A DNA stretch of 64,000 nucleotides from positions 310,001 to 374,000 of the forward strand of contig NZ_LT629737.1 in NCBI RefSeq assembly GCF_900104765.1, given 5' to 3'. The position numbers were made by a program, and so were the translations under genes. The stretch's first letter is position 1. Each line of letters begins with the position of its first letter. Shown in pieces: positions 25,609 to 34,400 of the stretch. Source of the stretch: Gillisia sp. Hel1_33_143 (GTDB lineage: Bacteria > Bacteroidota > Bacteroidia > Flavobacteriales > Flavobacteriaceae). The notes beneath the pieces were generated by a model that did no database searches, was not told the origin of the DNA, and saw only the letters and a program-made list of their open reading frames with translations.

Positions 25609-25761
25609 TCAATTCACGAACTTTTTCTTTATTGATAATATTTTTTTCTGTTGCCAAAATGAAACTCGAACCAATAAAATCAATGCAGGCACTTCAACCA
25701 ACGGCCCAGTTACTCCTGCAAATGCTTGTCCTGAATTTAGTCCGAAATCAATTGAAATCAT
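25609..25761 (-). pseudogene. 3' fragment of an ACR3-type arsenite efflux carrier
   Basis: The reading [20 protein letters not shown], then [11 protein letters not shown] and a basic tail, is the last helix and C-terminus of ACR3 carriers (usual form NSGQAFAxVxGPLVEVPVLI). Only about 45 codons remain; the nine other helices are absent. The remnant lies just upstream of the pump 2 promoter, with 190 bases beyond it (to 25954) that hold nothing I can name. The island once carried arsenic resistance here, or the fragment came with a rearrangement. Confidence 0.75.
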
Positions 25762-25954
25762 AGTTGAGGGCTATTCCGAACCATGTAAGTAAATAAATGG
25801 CATATCCAATCTTACTTTGATGTGTTCTGTTTTAGGGTAAACCGCTCAAAGAGCAAACAAAGTATCTTTCACCAAACAATAGAAAGAATGGTTGCCGCTA
25901 ATCCAATATTTCAAGGAAGCATAAAACAGTCGCTAAACGTATAACTCAATAAAT

Positions 25955-26530
25955 TTATTTCCTCGCTTTGTTTTTCATGCGTTTTGGCCCATACCAGAGC
26001 CAGAAACCAGTTACTGAGAACAGAAAGAGGGAAACGCCCATAATGCTGGTATAACTCACTTTTATGATTCCATTAGGCGTTTTAAAATAATCGTCCAGAA
26101 TAGAGCCGTCGTGAACCTGCTCTACAAAGTCGGCTCGTCGAATTCCTATCTGCAACAAATCTCCGGTGGCACCATCCAGTTGAATACTGTTGAGATGCTC
26201 TGCAAAAATGAATTTCACAATGCCTTTTTCTTTTCTTATATCTATGCGGTCCAGTTCTAGGGAAAGTGTTTTTCCTACAGAGTCATGAAGCACTTTAAAG
26301 GCTTTCTGCTCTAAATCTGCCAGAGGCAGCCATTCTACCAATTTCGAAGAAGTTCCCTTAGTAGTTGCCGGCAACAACACCCCGCCGCTGTGCTTCTTCC
26401 ATCCCAATAATACACCAGATACCGATATAAAAATAAAAAATACGAATAGGAAAATACCCATAATGCGATGTATTTTTCGCGTATTGCGTAGCAGTTTGGC
26501 TTGTTTCTTTCGCGTATTTTTTACTGCCAT
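25955..26530 (-). CDS. PepSY-associated membrane protein
   Basis: 191 aa. Cytoplasmic basic N-terminus, first membrane helix at about 23-46 (IMGIFLFVFFIFISVSGVLLG), a periplasmic PepSY-like domain of about 110 residues, and a C-terminal helix (IMGVSLFLFSVTGFWLWYGP). The pattern RKIHRIMGI...SGVLLGWKKH is that of the PepSY-TM family, which includes iron-siderophore reductases and heme or metal handling proteins. It is a short member, having two helices instead of four. It stands alone between two gene remnants, so its operon is unclear. Confidence 0.82.
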   Translation of the reverse strand: MAVKNTRKKQAKLLRNTRKIHRIMGIFLFVFFIFISVSGVLLGWKKHSGGVLLPATTKGTSSKLVEWLPLADLEQKAFKVLHDSVGKTLSLELDRIDIRKEKGIVKFIFAEHLNSIQLDGATGDLLQIGIRRADFVEQVHDGSILDDYFKTPNGIIKVSYTSIMGVSLFLFSVTGFWLWYGPKRMKNKARK

Positions 26531-26588
26531 TTCAATGTATTTATATTTGTCGCACGGCTGACTTTATTTATATTGCCTTTTTCAGGAA

Positions 26589-26690
26589 CTACCAATTGAG
26601 TACACAAGGAATTACAACCAAATTTAAAACTTTAGTGGAAAACAAACCACCTAAAATAACCACAACCATTGAGCTTTGAAATTCAAAATA
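26589..26690 (-). pseudogene. 3' fragment of another RND pump
   Basis: The minus-strand reading EFQSSMVVVILGGLFSTKVL, then NLVVIPCVLNW and a stop at 26589, matches the last helix of HME-RND pumps (compare EVQRPLATVVIGGLLTATLL in the intact pumps). Only about 33 codons remain. It is evidence for a fourth RND gene that was lost. The rest of the gap up to 26914 holds a stem-loop (26858-26901) and nothing else that I recognise. Confidence 0.65.
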
Positions 26691-26857
26691 AAGTTCTTTA
26701 TGCTTATGTACTTTAAAACCTATTTGTTTCAATTTGGAAACAATACAACCGAAAATAGTGATTTAGATAAATTATTATAAAATCATTACTAATAATATAT
26801 CTCAATTTCAATGAGGAATCTGTTATGAATCTATATAAACATAATTTGTGCCTGCTA

Positions 26858-26901
26858 AATGGAAGGCTATTTCAAGTGGGGTCAGAAATTGACCTTCCAT
26901 T
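26858..26901 (-). terminator. possible stem-loop terminator of pump operon 3
   Basis: AATGGAAGG (26858-26866) pairs with CCTTCCATT (26893-26901), and an alternative inner pair GGTCA/TGACC (26880-26894) overlaps it. It lies 14 nt after the stop of the last gene of the operon. There is no clear T tract, so it may instead be an mRNA-stabilising hairpin. Confidence 0.35.
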
Positions 26902-26914
26902 ACAGGACTTAAAA

Positions 26915-27547
26915 TTATAATGCATACTGACCTTTCAGTCTTAAATTTACTTCAACATCCTCATCACTGGTATTTCTAAAAAACCATCCATGTTTTCCTT
27001 CATAAGGAGCAAAAAAAGTACCCACCATATTGTTGGAGTTGGCAATGGTATAACTTTCAAAGTAGACTTCCTTTACCTCTTTTTCTTGCTTTACTTCACC
27101 GTGAAAATCGAAATAGAGTATCTCCCCATTCGTGGTAGTCCACTCGTATTTCATTTTTCCATGCTTAAGCATATTTATTTTAAATTCAATTCCTTTTCCT
27201 GCTGGTACAACTACTTTGGTTTCATCTTCCTGTAAACTTAATTGAGTAGTTGGAGGAGGATTATCGGCCTCTTTAGGTCTTTCCACAGTAGGCCCTGAAC
27301 CTGCTTTTTCTAGCTTGATTATTTGGGTAGAAGGATTTGCGGCAATAACTCCTAAACTATTTGTTTCGGCTTCTTCGGGAACGTAAAGCTTGCTAAATCC
27401 CAACAGTTCTCCAGCCCCTGTAGGATCCATTCCAAATTCTGCTGGTAATACTGCTATTATTAATAACAGCGCACCAACAAGAAGTGAAATTAGGGTCGCT
27501 TTAATAATTTTACTTTTTTCCAATATTGGATGTTTCATTTCTGACAT
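26915..27547 (-). CDS. transmembrane-anchored periplasmic protein linked to HupE/UreJ
   Basis: 210 aa. One N-terminal membrane helix (about 16-36, ATLISLLVGALLLIIAVLP), then a periplasmic domain with a Pro/Thr-rich linker (about 85-105) and a beta-rich C-terminal part with YEWTTTNGEILYFDFHGE. The end, HGWFFRNTSDEDVEVNLRLKG, is typical of proteins annotated transmembrane anchor protein beside hupE. It lies 11 nt after the hupE stop. Translation could begin at Met1 or Met4. Function unknown; a partner of HupE is the natural inference. Confidence 0.78.
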   Translation of the reverse strand: MSEMKHPILEKSKIIKATLISLLVGALLLIIAVLPAEFGMDPTGAGELLGFSKLYVPEEAETNSLGVIAANPSTQIIKLEKAGSGPTVERPKEADNPPPTTQLSLQEDETKVVVPAGKGIEFKINMLKHGKMKYEWTTTNGEILYFDFHGEVKQEKEVKEVYFESYTIANSNNMVGTFFAPYEGKHGWFFRNTSDEDVEVNLRLKGQYAL

Positions 27548-27558
27548 AGTTATTTTTT

Positions 27559-28248
27559 TTAAGATGTAAAGTAGCCTGTTAATTGAAAGCCGAGCAGTAA
27601 AAATCCAGCGGCCATAAGTGCTGTATTTGTAATTGTTGAAAATTTCATAAAACTAGGTTGTCTTCTCCATACCGTTATAAGAATCAATACTACCGCTAAA
27701 GCAATAAATTGTCCTATTTCTACACCAATATTGAAGCCTATGAGGTTGGTAAACAATCCTTCTCTATCAAATTTGAATTCTTGTAATTTACTCGCAAGAC
27801 CAAAACCGTGAAACAGACCGAATATCAAAACCGCTGCCTTTGTATTGGGTTGCTTACCAAAGAATTGCTTAAATCCGCCTAAATTATCGAATCCTTTGTA
27901 TACGATAGATAGCGCTATAATTGCATCGATTAAGTATGCATTAATGTTGATATCGGCTAAAACACCTAAAAGTAAAGTGGTACTGTGACCAATTGTAAAA
28001 AAACTAACATATAATAGCACTTCTTTTGGTTTATATAGAAAGAATATAACACCAACTAAGAATAGTAAATGATCATAACCTGTAATCATATGTTTTGCTC
28101 CTATATACAAAAAGGGTCCGAAGGCAACACCATTGTTTCCTAGCAAAAAGGTTTGTGTGTTTTCATCGACACCGTGCGCAAATGCGGTAGTGCAAAGTGC
28201 GCAAACGACAGTCAATACCAGAAAGGATATTATCTTTTTTATTTTCAT
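27559..28248 (-). CDS. HupE/UreJ-family membrane protein
   Basis: 229 aa. N-terminal signal (MKIKKIISFLVLTVVCALCT...AHG) followed by about six helices. The family features are GYDHLLFLVGVIFFLYKP, FTIGHSTTLLLGVL, LFGLFHGFGLASKL and NIGVEIGQ, with His and Asp in the membrane that are thought to bind nickel or cobalt. HupE/UreJ proteins are secondary metal permeases for uptake. It lies at the end of pump operon 3. An uptake protein beside an export pump would give two-way control of one metal (inference). Confidence 0.88.
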   Translation of the reverse strand: MKIKKIISFLVLTVVCALCTTAFAHGVDENTQTFLLGNNGVAFGPFLYIGAKHMITGYDHLLFLVGVIFFLYKPKEVLLYVSFFTIGHSTTLLLGVLADININAYLIDAIIALSIVYKGFDNLGGFKQFFGKQPNTKAAVLIFGLFHGFGLASKLQEFKFDREGLFTNLIGFNIGVEIGQFIALAVVLILITVWRRQPSFMKFSTITNTALMAAGFLLLGFQLTGYFTS

Positions 28249-28301
28249 AATAAATTAGATTTAATCCCATTGCAACTTGAGGCACAATGGGATTTTAATT
28301 A

Positions 28302-28517
28302 TTAATGTGCGTGCCCGTGGGATTTAACCTGCTCTAAACTATCCATTTTCATTTTGCGGGCCATTTGGATGCTATCCTGCGTACTCATCATTTCCACATT
28401 GTTGTCTCTATTAACATTTTCTTGGACATTTGGAGTAGCTTCCTCCTTTTTTGTTTCCTTGCAAGATGCGAATAGGGTCGTCAATGCAACTGCTGTAATA
28501 AAAAATACTCTTTTCAT
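28302..28517 (-). CDS. small lipoprotein with His tail
   Basis: 71 aa. Lipoprotein signal ending TLFASC (Cys19), a charged helical middle (STQDSIQMARKMKMDSLEQ) and a C-terminus SHGHAH. The His tail could bind a metal in the periplasm. It lies 53 nt upstream of hupE and 71 nt after the ferredoxin gene, within pump operon 3. Not recognised as a named family. Confidence 0.75.
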   Translation of the reverse strand: MKRVFFITAVALTTLFASCKETKKEEATPNVQENVNRDNNVEMMSTQDSIQMARKMKMDSLEQVKSHGHAH

Positions 28518-28588
28518 AATTTATTGATTTTTGATATTAGTGTTTAAAATTTGTTAATCTATGTTCCTTAATTTGATTACATAAAAAT

Positions 28589-28846
28589 CTAATTGGATTT
28601 TTTATTTAGAATATATCTCTTAAAGATTGTTCCTAAATCTTTTTCCGAAAACCATATATCGCTTGGATGAAGATGAAGTACAGGAGCCTGTTGGCATCTA
28701 TCGTTGCAATCCATTTTATCAACTTCAATTTTATCTTTCAAGTTATATTTCTTTATATAGTATTCTAAACGCTTTCCTTTTTTCTTTCGGCAGTTTGCAC
28801 CGTTACACTGATAAATGACGGGTTTATTATTGTTAGAATCTTCCAT
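28589..28846 (-). CDS. thioredoxin-like [2Fe-2S] ferredoxin domain protein
   Basis: 85 aa. It has CNGANC (C-x4-C) near the N-terminus and CNDRC (C-x3-C) about 30 residues later, followed by QQAPVLHLHPSDIWF. That is the cysteine pattern of the thioredoxin-like 2Fe-2S ferredoxins and of the NuoE-type domain. Soluble, no signal. The cluster may serve electron transfer or sensing; the partner is unknown. It lies between the MFS gene and the lipoprotein gene of pump operon 3. Confidence 0.8.
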   Translation of the reverse strand: MEDSNNNKPVIYQCNGANCRKKKGKRLEYYIKKYNLKDKIEVDKMDCNDRCQQAPVLHLHPSDIWFSEKDLGTIFKRYILNKKSN

Positions 28847-28904
28847 AATGCTATTGTTTATCGTGAATACTCATTTTTTTGTTGTTACATTTTTTATAGG
28901 AATA

Positions 28905-30176
28905 TTAATGTATAATTGCCTTTGATTTTATTTGATCTGAATTTCTAACATTTTCTTTTGGTCTAAGAAACAGAAAAACAATTATAAGTAAGGACAGCGT
29001 AATAATTCCACCATATAGAAATTCTTTTTCAGGGAAGTAAGTTCCCAAAAATCCGGCTATGGGATATGCGAATGCCCACCATAGATGTGAAAAGGCAAAA
29101 TGGGAGCCATATACTTTCCCCTGTTCACTATCTGGAATATTTTCTCCAATAAGTGTTTCTGAAGGTATTTCTGCAAGACTTTGTCCCAAACCAGCAAAGA
29201 TCCAAAAGACAAAGAGCAGGGAAAAATTCAGGTAATTTGCGGCACTAATTGCTAGAGCCAATACTAATGCTCCCAATACTAAGGAAACCTCCCTCGATTT
29301 AGATTTATCTATAGCACCAGAAATGAAAGCAGCGACTGTTGCACCAATACCGAAGGCAGCCATAATTAAGCCATAATCCTTATCGGTAAGATCTAGTCCA
29401 CTTTTTACAAGAATGATTGTATTCACCAATATAAAAGCTCCGGCCATCGCTGTTACCAGTTCTATGAAAAGCGCAAAACGTATGTATTTGTTTTGAAACA
29501 AAAGTCTGATGCCCTTGGTTACATCTTGCCAAGTTGTAAGTTGTTCCTTCGGAATATCTTCCTTAGGTACATTCAAGAAATCTTTTGGAAGGGTTAAAAG
29601 CAAAATGCCCGCGACAATAAATGTAGCTGCATCAACCAAAAATATTTCGCGAGCACCCAACCAAACTGCAAGGATACCTGCCAATCCTGGCCCTAAAACT
29701 CCCAATAACTGATACGTGGCAGCCGATAGACCAATAGCTTGCCGATATAATTTCTTGTCAACTATCTGTGGAATTATAGACCTATAAGTAGGACTAAAAA
29801 AAGCATTAAAAACATTCATAAGGAATACCAAGACATAGATTTGCCATTCGGCGGTAATGAACGGTAGCAAGGCGACAAGTCCCATCCTAATAAAGTGGGC
29901 CGTGTACAGAATCTTTTTTCGATCTATCCGGTCTGCAAGTACACCTGCAAAAGGTGAAAAGATGATAAAGGCGGTTACCCGCAATGTGAGTGCCGTAGCC
30001 AAAATTATAGCTGCCCTTCCTTCCCCAAATTGATAGGCTAATAATGCCAATCCAACCCAAGTAAAGGCATCACCCAACAGGCTAATGGTCTGTGCGAGAT
30101 ACACTTTCGCAAACAACTTATTTTGCAGCGCCTGAAAGGGTTCTGTTAATCTGGATATTACCTTGTCAATTTTCAT
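28905..30176 (-). CDS. MFS exporter (DHA3/EntS-like)
   Basis: 423 aa with 12 hydrophobic helices. Motif A is in the loop after helix 2: FAGVLADRIDRKKIL. Other DHA3 features are LGPGLAGILAVWLGAREIFL and a long cytoplasmic centre (about 205-225). Close relatives are EntS-type and tetracycline/macrolide-type exporters (MFS_3). It starts 33 nt after the stop of the adaptor gene, so it is in pump operon 3. In such operons these exporters are often annotated for metals, but the substrate here is unknown. Confidence 0.88.
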   Translation of the reverse strand: MKIDKVISRLTEPFQALQNKLFAKVYLAQTISLLGDAFTWVGLALLAYQFGEGRAAIILATALTLRVTAFIIFSPFAGVLADRIDRKKILYTAHFIRMGLVALLPFITAEWQIYVLVFLMNVFNAFFSPTYRSIIPQIVDKKLYRQAIGLSAATYQLLGVLGPGLAGILAVWLGAREIFLVDAATFIVAGILLLTLPKDFLNVPKEDIPKEQLTTWQDVTKGIRLLFQNKYIRFALFIELVTAMAGAFILVNTIILVKSGLDLTDKDYGLIMAAFGIGATVAAFISGAIDKSKSREVSLVLGALVLALAISAANYLNFSLLFVFWIFAGLGQSLAEIPSETLIGENIPDSEQGKVYGSHFAFSHLWWAFAYPIAGFLGTYFPEKEFLYGGIITLSLLIIVFLFLRPKENVRNSDQIKSKAIIH

Positions 30177-30209
30177 CTTGGTATCACAAAATTATTTTTT
30201 AAATTAAAA

Positions 30210-31409
30210 CTATTCCTCTTCTTCAGAATTTCGCAAAGCAGACAAGATGGAATAAGCGTTTTTAACCACTGGCTTAAAATTGTTAACATCAAAACTTTCG
30301 GCAAAAGTTATAGCTGTATAGCCTTCTTGTTCAATTCCTTTTTTAACCTGTTCCAATATAAATTTATAACCACCTTCAGTTTCTTCGGTTTGAAGGATTA
30401 CAAAATCTTTTCCTTCGTATTGAACGATAGCTTCAGAGGCAATTGCATTTTGCTTATTGGTACCGCTTTCTATCCAAGCTTTTACGTACATACCGGGCAA
30501 AAGGCCTTTCTCGTCCCCTTCATTTATATGGGAATAAACCGGTGTCATACGGTCAATACCAGTGGCTTTTCCAATTAAGAAAACCTCGGCAGTGCGGTCA
30601 AAAGTATTGTCATTGGAAAGGGAAAACTTAACGGTTTGGCCAACCTCTATAGTTTCTAAATCCTTTTCAAAAGCATTTAATGCCAAATGAACATCGTTTA
30701 AATTAACTAGTTCAAATAGAACATCCTGTGGCGATACATAATCCCCAATATTTACATTGCTTGCCTTCACAAAACCTGTAATTGGAGCATAAAGGTTTGC
30801 AGTTCGCGATATATTGCCGTTTTGTACAGAATTCTTACTGATTCCAGCAAGCGCAAGTTGTTGTTCATATGCCTTAACCCGCCCTTGTGTTATTCTATAA
30901 TCTGAAGAAACCTGTTGAAACGTTTTTGCAGAATTTATGTCTTCTTCCCGCAATTGTTTTTGGCGGTTATATTCTTCTTCAAGAAATTGGAGTTTGCTTA
31001 AACTTTCCAAATAATCCTGTTGGATTTGGATAAATTCAGGATTTTCAATTGTGGCCAAGACTTGGCCTTTTTTAATCTCTTCACCAGGTAGTCTCCCTGC
31101 AGTTTTTAAATAACCTCCTAAAGGTGCAGATACAGAAGCCATACTTTCAGGCTCTACATCAATGACTCCATTCAGTTTGATAATATTACTAAGATTTCTC
31201 ATTTCAATCTCCCCGGTTTCAATTCCGGCAAGATTGTATTGGTCTTTGGTAAAAGTGATTTGTTTGGATCCGTTTGCAACTGGTTGTTCTTCTTTTATCG
31301 AAGATTTTTCGGAAGATTCCATTTTTTCGGAATCCTTGTTGCCACAAGCCACTATGAATAGGCTAGATAAAATGAGCAGCGATATTTTTGTTCTAAATTG
31401 AATTTTCAT
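30210..31409 (-). CDS. CusB/CzcB-type RND periplasmic adaptor (pump 3)
   Basis: 399 aa, lipoprotein signal ending FIVAC (Cys22), then a Lys/Glu/Ser linker. The lipoyl half-motif is GEEIKKGQVLATIENPEFI, with a hairpin at about 125-195 and barrel domains. It lacks the very acidic N-terminal tail of the adaptors of pumps 1 and 2. The start is 30 nt after the pump 3 stop. It is clearly more distant from the other two than they are from each other, and shows no sign of conversion. Confidence 0.93.
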   Translation of the reverse strand: MKIQFRTKISLLILSSLFIVACGNKDSEKMESSEKSSIKEEQPVANGSKQITFTKDQYNLAGIETGEIEMRNLSNIIKLNGVIDVEPESMASVSAPLGGYLKTAGRLPGEEIKKGQVLATIENPEFIQIQQDYLESLSKLQFLEEEYNRQKQLREEDINSAKTFQQVSSDYRITQGRVKAYEQQLALAGISKNSVQNGNISRTANLYAPITGFVKASNVNIGDYVSPQDVLFELVNLNDVHLALNAFEKDLETIEVGQTVKFSLSNDNTFDRTAEVFLIGKATGIDRMTPVYSHINEGDEKGLLPGMYVKAWIESGTNKQNAIASEAIVQYEGKDFVILQTEETEGGYKFILEQVKKGIEQEGYTAITFAESFDVNNFKPVVKNAYSILSALRNSEEEE

Positions 31410-31439
31410 TTTTATATATTTTAATGTGAAATCACTTTT

Positions 31440-34400
31440 TTACAAGCCCAATAAGGCTTCGATTACTATGATAGACTGGTTATATTGATAAAGTGTGTTT
31501 AAATAATCTGTTTGAATACTATTCGCCAAAGTGAGGTTTTGCAGGTATTGCGTGTAAGAAACATCTCCACTTTTAAAGCTCTTTTCTGAATTGTTAATAA
31601 TAAGTTCCGCCTGTGGCAACGCTTCATTTTGATAGTAACTCAAAGTTCCCTGAAGTTTGTAATATTCTTGTAACAAATTTTGTAGTTCCCCTTGTAACTG
31701 GGTTTGGTTCAACTCAATTTGAGATTGGGCGATCTCCTCTTCAATTTTTGCTGCCTTGATCTTGGAACGATGCCCCCCAGGAAAAATGGGAATTGCAACC
31801 CCTACCTGAAAGGATGAAAATAAGTCATCATCACTAAAATTTTGGTTTGCTAACCCGCTACTTTGAGCATTATTAAAGGTTTGGCTGTTATAACCGAACA
31901 TAATATCAGGTAAAACTTTGTTCCTTTCCACATTTGTCTCCCGTTTTCTTACCTCTAATTGTTGTTTTAGATAGGCGTAAAACGGGCTTTGTTCTACAGA
32001 TTGACTTTCAATATCGAAATTTATCTCACTAGGGATTAATTCAGTGGATTTAACACTAATATTCTCCTTAGTGTTCAAGACTACTTGTAGTCGGTTTTGT
32101 GCGATTCTCAAATCGGCTTCGTTCTGTTGAAGCTTATTTTTTATTTGCATCGATTGAGCTGCTGAGGTTACGCTTTCCAATTTTGTGGATTCTCCTGTTT
32201 TATAACGCATCAAACTTGACTTATTCAGATTGCCGTAAAGGCTATCTTGACGTTGTAATAATCGTTTATTTTCCATTAAAAACACAGTTCTTAAATAGGC
32301 AGCTTTTACATCGGCAATTAGTCTATTTTCTTCTATAACTTTCAGTTGCTCACTACTATTGACCTTAGCTTTCGCAAGCTTGAACTGACTGGTATAAACT
32401 GTAGGAAAATTGATTCGTTGCGTAACACCATAAAGATTATCTTTTACCGCAGGCGTATTAAATTCGCCGCCTGAGTAGGAAAATTCTGTTTTAGGAATGC
32501 TTATCGCGCCATACTTTCCTGTTTCTTCAACATCTATTTCATATTGCGCAATCTTAATTCGGTTATTGTTTTTAAGTGCAAGTTCAATAGCCTCAGGTAA
32601 TGTAAGTTCACGCTCCTGTATTTGGTTAATTTCTTGTGCTTGAAGCTGCATTGCCGGAAAGAATAAGCCTCCAATGACGATTAAAGTAGCTAATTTCTTT
32701 CTTCCGAAATTGAATTTAGCTTTTCTATCAGTAAAATAAATGTACAGAACGGGTAGAACGATTAGCGTTAATGCAGTTGCCGTAATCAAGCCACCAATAA
32801 CCACTGTAGCCAATGGCCTTTGTACTTCTGCACCGGATGAATTTGACAATGCCATAGGTAAAAACCCTAATGCTGCAACGGTAGCAGTCATTAGTACTGG
32901 TCTCAATCTCACGCGTGTTCCTTTAAGGACACGTTCATAAATATCAGTTACACCTTCTGCATCTAGCCTGTTGAATTCTGCAACCAATACGATACCGTTT
33001 AAAACGGCCACACCAAATAATGCAATAAATCCGATTCCAGCCGAAATACTGAATGGTAAATCTCTTATGATTAGTGCAAAGACACCTCCAATAGCAGATA
33101 ACGGGATCGCCGAAAAAATAAGCAAACTTTGTTTTATTGAGCCAAAAGCAAAATAGAGCAAAATTAAAATCAGCAACAAGGCTACTGGTAAGGCGATCAT
33201 CAATCGTTGATTGGCCTCTTGCAGGTTTTGAAATTGACCGCCATAGGTTACATAATAACCTGCTGGCATATCAACATTCGAAGCCATAATTTGTTTGATA
33301 TCCTCAATGATACTTTGTACATCCCTATCACGTACATTGAAGCCAACAATAATTCGACGTTTTGCATTATCTCGCTGAATTTGTACAGGTCCGGGTTCAA
33401 AGGAAACGCTTGCTACTTCACTTAGCGGAATTTGCCTTCCTTCCGGGGTGCTCACATATAAATTCTGTACATCGGTAATATCAGTTCGGTAATCTTTATC
33501 CAATCGAACCACTAGATCAAAACGGCGTTCTCCTTCATATACAAGTCCAGCCGAAGTACCCGCAAACGCAGTTTCAATAGCATTGTTTACATCCTCGATA
33601 TTCATCCCATATTGAGAAATCTTATCACGGTTCATTTGAATATTGATTTGTGGTAATCCAGTCACTTCCTCAACATACAAATCTGCAACTCCATCTACCG
33701 ATTTTATTTTGCTCCCAACATTGCTGGCTAGATCTGAAAGAATATTAAGATCCTCGCCATAAATTTTGATTACAACATCTTGTTTTGCACCTGTCAAAAG
33801 TTCATTGAAACGCATTTGTATGGGCTGTTGAAAGCTAAAAGTAGCATTAGGGATTGTTGACAGGGATTCTTTCATCTCTGCTGCCAGTTCTTCTCTTCCG
33901 CCAGCTTTTGTCCATTCCGATTTTGGACTCAAAATAACCATCATATCTCCTGCTTCAATTGGCATAGGATCCGTTGGTATTTCTCCCGAACCGATTTTGT
34001 TCACTACTTGCAATACTTCATCTGGATATTCTTTTAATAGTATAGTTTGCGCCTTCTGAGAAACATCAATCATTTGGTCGATGGAACTTCCAACAGGAAC
34101 TCGTGTCTCTACTGCAAAATCTCCTTCGTCCAACTGCGGAATAAACTCGCCCCCCATATTGGCAAATACTACTAGTGTAATAACAAATAACCCTATTGCC
34201 AATCCAATTACCAAAAGTTTTGCATGAAGCGCAGCTTTTATAATAGGATTATAAATTCGCTGAAAGAAATCCATCATTTTATCAGAAAAATTTCTTTTAT
34301 GTTCCGTCTTTCGACCGAGTACCAGAGCAGACATCATAGGAACATAGGTAAGCGATAAAATTAATGCGCCCAGAATAGCGAACATTACCGTTTGCGCCAT

